From Davidsoniella eucalypti (lineage: Eukaryota; Ascomycota; Sordariomycetes; Microascales; Ceratocystidaceae): 21,613 nucleotides of DNA. The notes under the pieces are model-generated. The model did no database searches. It worked only from the letters and a program-made list of their open reading frames with translations, and was not told the DNA's origin. Within the stretch, counting starts at the first letter, position 1. Every line of letters begins with the position of its first letter. The position numbers and the translations under genes are program-made. Where the stretch lies: NCBI GenBank assembly GCA_004009845.1, contig RMBW01000238.1, positions 1 through 21,613 of the forward strand, in the 5' to 3' direction. This document shows, one piece after another, positions 17,340 through 21,613 of this stretch.

Positions 17340-19271
17340 ATGTCCGACTTGCTATTCCTATTCTGGGGCCTCCTCGCCACTCTGACTCACTGCATCTACG
17401 ACACCTGGAGCTACCGAGTGACTATGACCTGGCTTAACTTTGCCCTGACGCGTGTTCCCTCCCTGAAACCCAACCAGGAGTCAACTGAAGGCTATATCTT
17501 GTCCGCTTTCGACCTACCTACGAAGCGCGCCTGGCGCAAGCCCGGCTGGTGTTACCTCGTACTATTCAAGCGCAAGGAGCGCGCCCGTCTGGCCTCCCTC
17601 CTTGGCTTTTGCCCTCTGACACGCGACGTCCTCGCCCATAAGGAACACTTTCACGATAACTTGGGTCACCTCACCTTCACCGATGACTTTGTTAGCCACG
17701 TCACCTGTGGTAACCGCGTAATCCACGAGGCGCATGCTCGTGTTCACGTATCCTCACGTCTCCTTTCCTCCTGTTTCATCGGCATCCCACGCTCTCCCCC
17801 GCGTGATAAGGATGGTAACCCCGTGCACTCCTCCCGCGCTCCCCTAGTCGCTACAAGGGCCGCTGCATATGAAGCTGAGGAACTAATCTCGTACGAGACC
17901 ACTCACACCCGTGCCATCAGTCGCGCTGCCTCTGTTCGAAGCCTATCCCACTTTGCCCCTGGTGTAGATACCCATTCTCGTCGTCGCCCTTCCGTCAGCC
18001 AACACCCTTCCCCTGACTCTGACCTGGCCCGTCTGGCCGAGAGCATGGGAATGTCTGTCCGCCACGCGTCGCGTCCTCCATCCCGTGGCCGTCAGCCGAC
18101 GCGTTCTCCTGGCCCTGCCCATTCACGCGCTCCTCAGCCTGCCGACAATGCACTGCTCAATGAACTTAGGGAATTGAAGGACACTGTCTCGCTACTGTCC
18201 CAATTGGTCATAGGCAACCATACTGAACCCACTGCTCCCGCCATGCCTCCTGTCCCAACTACTGCCGTCACTACCCGAAGACGTTCGAGATCCTGTAGCC
18301 GCGTCCGCCCATCTCAGCCTCACCTTATCGAATTTGGAGGCACTCACGCAGAGTATGAAAACTGGCGAACCCTAGCAGTCTTCAAGATGCGAATCGATGG
18401 CCGAGCTATAGGCGACGAGCTAGCACGCACTGCCTACCTGTTTAGCCGACTAGGCTCCGACACGCGTGCCAAACTCAACGAATTCTTTGTCTCCATTAGC
18501 GACCAGCCAGGCTCATACGACAAGCTGCTAGACAAACTCGACCTCATGTTCCGCAGCCGTGCCCGTAAGTCGCAAGCCCGCACTGCTTTCTTTGGTGCTC
18601 GCCAGGAGTCCCACGAATCGTTCCTCGACTTCTTCAACCGTTTCGAAGGGTTAGCTCTGGCCGCAGGAATGCAAGACGACGACATGCTCATCGACCTTCT
18701 ACGTCGCGCCACACGAGAAGAGCTAGTGGTCAAAACCACCATCCTCTGGAGCCTGCCTACTTACAGGGAAGTTACTGAGAGCCTGCTCGACCATTTCAGC
18801 CGCCACCATGATTACTACGGTCCTTACACGAAGAAGACCTCGCGTCCTACCCAATACCGAGACAGCGACAACTGGAGAGCGCGTGCCGAGCCCCCCTCAC
18901 GAAGCAATGCTCCTCGTCAAACGCAGCAACCCCGTAATGACAAGCCACGTCTCAACCCTACTGAACGCAGTCGCATGCTACGAGAAGGAATTTGTTTCAT
19001 CTGCTCACAGCCCGGACATATCGCTAATCAATGTCCCTCGCGTCGAACTCTACAAGGACCTAAGACCAACAAGGTGCTAATCAACGCTATCAACGGCGCC
19101 GTTAAGTCGGCCGTACGCGACGAGATCCGACCCGCAGTACGCGAAGAACTCGCGAAGACGGATCACCTGATGATGGATCGCCTGCTGCCCTCGTCCGTAA
19201 GCACCGCCGTGGTGGCCTCTACCAACACGCACCGCCCGGCCACTGATGAGGATGACCTGATGGATTTTTAG
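17340..19271 (+). CDS. gag: F Gag (capsid/nucleocapsid polyprotein), intact
   Basis: 643 aa from ATG 17340, the first ATG after the hairpin array; the frame is open upstream but only through the repeats. Residues ~4-20 are hydrophobic (LLFLFWGLLATL). An N-terminal domain (~55-140, KPGWCYLVLFKRKERARLASLLG) is shared with the E remnant at 10324-10733. A Ser/Arg/Pro-rich linker, a short leucine-rich helix (~269-292) and the capsid-like domain (~327-495) follow. A single zinc knuckle CX2CX4HX4C (C552, C555, H560, C565) binds element RNA. The protein ends DDLMDF at TAG 19269-19271, where a -1 frameshift signal lies. It should form the virus-like particle in which reverse transcription occurs. Confidence 0.93.
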   Translation: MSDLLFLFWGLLATLTHCIYDTWSYRVTMTWLNFALTRVPSLKPNQESTEGYILSAFDLPTKRAWRKPGWCYLVLFKRKERARLASLLGFCPLTRDVLAHKEHFHDNLGHLTFTDDFVSHVTCGNRVIHEAHARVHVSSRLLSSCFIGIPRSPPRDKDGNPVHSSRAPLVATRAAAYEAEELISYETTHTRAISRAASVRSLSHFAPGVDTHSRRRPSVSQHPSPDSDLARLAESMGMSVRHASRPPSRGRQPTRSPGPAHSRAPQPADNALLNELRELKDTVSLLSQLVIGNHTEPTAPAMPPVPTTAVTTRRRSRSCSRVRPSQPHLIEFGGTHAEYENWRTLAVFKMRIDGRAIGDELARTAYLFSRLGSDTRAKLNEFFVSISDQPGSYDKLLDKLDLMFRSRARKSQARTAFFGARQESHESFLDFFNRFEGLALAAGMQDDDMLIDLLRRATREELVVKTTILWSLPTYREVTESLLDHFSRHHDYYGPYTKKTSRPTQYRDSDNWRARAEPPSRSNAPRQTQQPRNDKPRLNPTERSRMLREGICFICSQPGHIANQCPSRRTLQGPKTNKVLINAINGAVKSAVRDEIRPAVREELAKTDHLMMDRLLPSSVSTAVVASTNTHRPATDEDDLMDF

Positions 19272-19297
19272 GTGACCAGGACAAGTCGCGCCCTGGT
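19262..19297 (+). promoter_or_regulatory. Candidate -1 frameshift signal at the F gag stop
   Basis: Heptamer G GAT TTT (19262-19268) in the gag frame, stop TAG, spacer TAGGTG (6 nt), then ACCAGG / ACAAGTCGCGC / CCTGGT (19275-19297), a 6-bp stem with an 11-nt loop. The -1 frame is open from here through DKSRPGKED into the pol ATG at 19310. E1 has the same layout with three compensatory pair changes and a near-identical loop. Confidence 0.7.
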
Positions 19298-19309
19298 AAG
19301 GAGGATACG

Positions 19310-21239
19310 ATGGAAGGCGAACAGATAGTTAGATTAGAGATGGGAGCTAAGGGAACGTATCTAGATTTATCTATGAATACTTTTTCTACGAAGGCTCTCG
19401 TCGACAGTGGCTGTCTCTGCCTCGCCGTCGTGCCCCCGCGCCTACTCGCCTACGCTACGAAGACTTTACCCATCGAACCTCGTAAGGTATCCCTAGCTGC
19501 ATCGCAAACCAGTCCCCCCGTCATCACACGAAATCGCTCAGTTTACACTACACTTGCCCGACCACCACGAGGACATATGGGCCTACGTCGTCCCCGGCCA
19601 GACCGAAGACCTGATACTCGGTCAACGCTGGCTCATTAACCACGACGTGCACTTGCACCCTCGTTCCGGACAAATTGAAGTCCCTACGGCCGAAGAACTG
19701 ACACCTGACGAATTCCACAAGCTCTGCGACAACGACGACGACCTCGCCATCTACCGGATTACACTAGAGGACGTCAACAGAGCATTAGCGCAAAAGGAAC
19801 AGGAGAGACCTCCACTGCCTGAATGGTTAAGACCCGTAGCCTCTGCCTTCGAGGCAAAAGCGTCCAAGGACCTCCCGCCGCACCGGCCTGGAGTGGACTT
19901 GAAGATCGAGCTGCTGGAGGGAAAGACGTTACCTATACAATCGTTGTACCCGTTGTCTCGCGCAGAGTTGTTGGTGATGCAGAAGACGCTGACGGAACTA
20001 CTGGCTACTAAATGGATAAAGGACACAAAGTCTGAAGTGGGCTCTCCAGTGCTATTTGTAAAGAAACCTGGAGGTGGAATTCGTTTCTGCGTAGACTACC
20101 GCGCAGTCAACGCTATTTCCAAAAAGGACTCATACCCCTTACCCCTTATCCATGACACCCTGCGGCAAATTTCGGAAGCCAAGTGGGTGTCCAAGGTAGA
20201 TGTCATTGCTGCTTTTCATCGTATTCGTATAGCCCCTGGCTATGAGGAGTTAACCGCTTTTCGGACTCCCCTAGGGGCCTTCGAATGGAACGTCATCCCT
20301 TTCGGTCTGACCAATGCCCCTGCCGCTTTCCAACGCTACATCAACTCGGTCCTTCGGAAATGGCTGGGTATTAGCTGCAGCGCTTATATCGATGACGTGG
20401 ATATCTACTCCAGCGGTACTGAGGAGGAGCATAGACAACTAGTGCTCGAGATCGTCCATGCACTCGACCAAGCCGGCCTCCAACTCGACTTGCGCAAGTG
20501 TCACTTTCTGGCTAAGGAGATTAAGTTCCTCGGATTCATAGTCGGCCCAGGTATTGGTATCAAGGCAGACCCCGAGAAAACCCTAGCGATTCGTGAATGG
20601 AAACCACCTACGACATTGAAAGGTCTACGCGGGTTTATTGGCTTCGTGAATTTCTACAGAGATTTTGTGCCTCGACTGTCAGAATTAATGGCGCCTCTGG
20701 TAGGGTTAACCAAGAAGGACACCCCTTTCGTATGGTCTGATGCCTGCGCTCACTCTTTTGCCGAAGTTAAGAAAGCCTTCCTTACTCCCCCTGTTCTGAC
20801 TCCTTTTGACCCCCTGAAAGAAACTGTACTGACCGCCGACTCGTCTGGTTACGCCTTAGGAGCAGAATTATCCCAGCGAGGCGATGATGGCCTTATGCAC
20901 CCCATCGCCTTCCTCTCGCGCAAACTTACTCCCCCGGAAGCCAACTACCCGATTCACGACAAGAAGATGTTGGCTATTTACTGGTCCATTCGAGAATGGC
21001 GCCATTTCCTCCTAGGGGTTGACTTTGTGGTGTGGACTGACCACCGCAATCTGGAGTACTTTCGCACCAAGAGAACGCTTGCCGAGAGACAGCGTCGCTG
21101 GGGATATGAGCTCTCTGACTTTAGCTTCTGCCTGCGCCACCGCCCAGGCACCGAGCAAATCGTACCAGACGCCCTTTCAAGAAGGGACCAGGACATGCCA
21201 GCCGACGAAAAAGACGATAGGCTGGCTAGTCGTGTGCAC
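19310..21239 (+). pseudogene. pol: F Pol: protease, RT, RNase H; one frameshift, cut before integrase
   Basis: From ATG 19310, in the -1 frame relative to gag. Protease: ALVDSGC with D32. A one-base shift near 19526 moves the frame; the second half of protease resumes (DIWAYVVPGQTEDLILGQRW) and stays open to the G LTR. Numbering from 19554: RT ~150-330 (PVLFVKKPGGGIRFCVDYR, D216 in KVDVIAAF, PFGLTNAPAAF, YIDD 278-281), RNase H ~424-500 with D429 and D496. The RNase H glutamate (E190 in E1, HDKEMLA) is lysine here (K471, codon 20964-20966), which should abolish that activity. Coding stops at SRVH, where G inserts. Integrase is not in the window. Confidence 0.9.
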
Positions 21240-21255
21240 TGTAAGAGACTAAGGC

Positions 21256-21293
21256 CTAGTAAGGTTAGCCAAGGCATTCCTTGTCAGTACTAG
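21256..21293 (+). repeat. G LTR U3 palindrome (two-part)
   Basis: Inner CAAGG-CATT-CCTTG (21270-21283), 30 nt from the LTR start, enclosed by CTAGTA and TACTAG (21256-21261, 21288-21293). Confidence 0.75.
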
Positions 21294-21300
21294 AATCGGC

Positions 21301-21321
21301 TATAAGTAGGGACCTATTCCC
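21301..21321 (+). promoter_or_regulatory. G LTR TATA box and GGGA/TCCC dyad
   Basis: TATAAGTA at nt 61 of the LTR, then GGGA-CCTAT-TCCC. Confidence 0.65.
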
Positions 21322-21355
21322 GCCGATTATTAGTCTTAGTTTCTCTTTCTCCTTC

Positions 21356-21433
21356 ATCGGTCTCAATCGAATCATTCTTTTACGACCAGTTTTCTTCGCA
21401 ACTCCTCGTATATCGTCTCATTTTGAGACCGAT
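21356..21433 (+). repeat. G leader: competing inverted repeats
   Basis: ATCGGTCTCAA (21356-21366), TTGAGACCGAT (21423-21433) and local hairpin GTCTCA-TTT-TGAGAC (21415-21429), all identical to F although the sequence between them differs. Confidence 0.7.
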
Positions 21434-21447
21434 AACTTCTTTATCTT

Positions 21448-21613
21448 GTCCAAGCATCCGCTTGCCCCTTTGTCCGAGCATCTGCTCGCTGTATTTACTT
21501 CTGTCCAAGCCGTCTGCTTGCCTTCTATTCTGTCCAAGCGTCCGCTTGCCCTCTCTTCTTGTCCAAGCGTCCGCTTGCTTTCCCCTCTCTTTGTCCAAAC
21601 ACCGTCTCTGTTT
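21448..21613 (+). repeat. G leader tandem hairpin array (six units, cut by window end)
   Basis: Units start at 21448, 21472, 21503, 21532, 21561 and 21593. Stems are CAAGC/GCTTG with 4-5-nt loops (ATCC, CGTCT, GTCC, GTCC). The second unit has CGAGC-ATCT-GCTCG: both arms changed so that pairing is kept. The last unit (CAAAC...GTTT) is incomplete but also self-complementary. Confidence 0.85.

Larger units (their letters stand above)
16844..21239 (+). mobile_element. Ty3/gypsy element F, 5' part, interrupted by element G
   Basis: 5' LTR, hairpin-repeat leader, gag, and pol to the end of RNase H. It starts TGTAAGGG inside the E1 gag (left flank GGGAG, the candidate target duplication) and stops at 21239 where the LTR of G begins after ...CGTGTGCAC. 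Integrase and 3' LTR should lie beyond G. It is related to E1 but distinct: about two thirds protein identity in RT by eye, one zinc knuckle rather than three, and a long leader. Confidence 0.9.
21240..21447 (+). mobile_element. Element G (Ty3/gypsy) 5' LTR, 3' limit uncertain
   Basis: TGTAAGAGACTAAGGCC..., clearly related to the F LTR but diverged in U3; R-like sequence (TTAGTCTTAGTTTCTCTTTCTCC and on) is nearly the same. It directly follows F pol codons (CGTGTGCAC), so G inserted into F; the flanking TGCAC is the candidate target duplication. The element continues off the right edge. Confidence 0.88.

Noticed and set aside
19500..19560. Programmed frameshift inside protease
   Set aside because: F and E1 both have a shift in protease, but at non-equivalent places (about 19526 in F; about 15900 in E1), with no shared slippery site or stem, so independent lesions fit better.
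1..21613. Captured host gene, tRNA or rRNA
   Set aside because: Every long frame is explained by LINE or gypsy proteins; no tRNA-like cloverleaf or rRNA sequence was seen by eye.

Overview
The window is a block of nested retrotransposons with no host gene, tRNA, rRNA or CRISPR array. The element types are a Tad/I-type LINE with two ORFs and a C-terminal RNase H, and Ty3/gypsy LTR elements, one with a C-terminal chromodomain. Together they suggest a repeat-rich region of a filamentous ascomycete (Pezizomycotina). I cannot name the species. Several near-identical LINE copies keep long open frames, so repeat-induced point mutation has left little visible trace.

Layout, left to right. 1-3483 (-): LINE copy A, its 3' end outside the window. 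3484-4896 (+): LINE fragment C, the 5' part of a LINE, head-to-head with A; A and C share an inverted ~460 bp segment and together look like one 5'-inverted (twin-primed) insertion. 4907-10237 (+): LINE copy B, full length, with intact ORF1 (406 aa) and ORF2 (1280 aa) and a poly(A) tail. 10238-10323 (-): start of an LTR (H) into which B has landed. 10324-10733 (-): N-terminal gag remnant. 10734-10911 (-): an LTR with gag on one side and a polypurine tract on the other, i.e. shared between tandem gypsy copies. 11077-12161 (-): 3' part of a LINE (D). 12162-16843 (-): gypsy element E1 (3' LTR, PPT, pol with chromodomain, gag with three zinc knuckles), its 5' part missing. 16844-21239 (+): gypsy element F (5' LTR, hairpin-repeat leader, intact gag, pol up to the end of RNase H). 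21240-21613 (+): LTR and leader of gypsy element G.

Inferred order of events: tandem E copies came first; H entered the E gag and LINE D entered the E 3' region; E1 entered D; F entered E1 gag; G entered F pol; LINE B entered the H LTR, with A/C next to it.

The most interesting signals are non-coding. (1) At the gag stop of both E1 and F, a GGATTTT heptamer, the TAG stop, a 6-nt spacer and a covarying stem-loop match a -1 ribosomal frameshift signal that would join gag to pol. (2) All five LTRs carry a palindrome 27-30 nt from the LTR start and a TATA box at nt 59-61; the palindrome sequence differs but its symmetry is kept. (3) F and G have a leader of ~29-bp tandem repeats, each a small hairpin, one with a compensatory stem change. 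(4) LINE ORF1 has no CCHC knuckles, and ORF2 starts inside the ORF1 stop (ATGNTTAG) in two copies.
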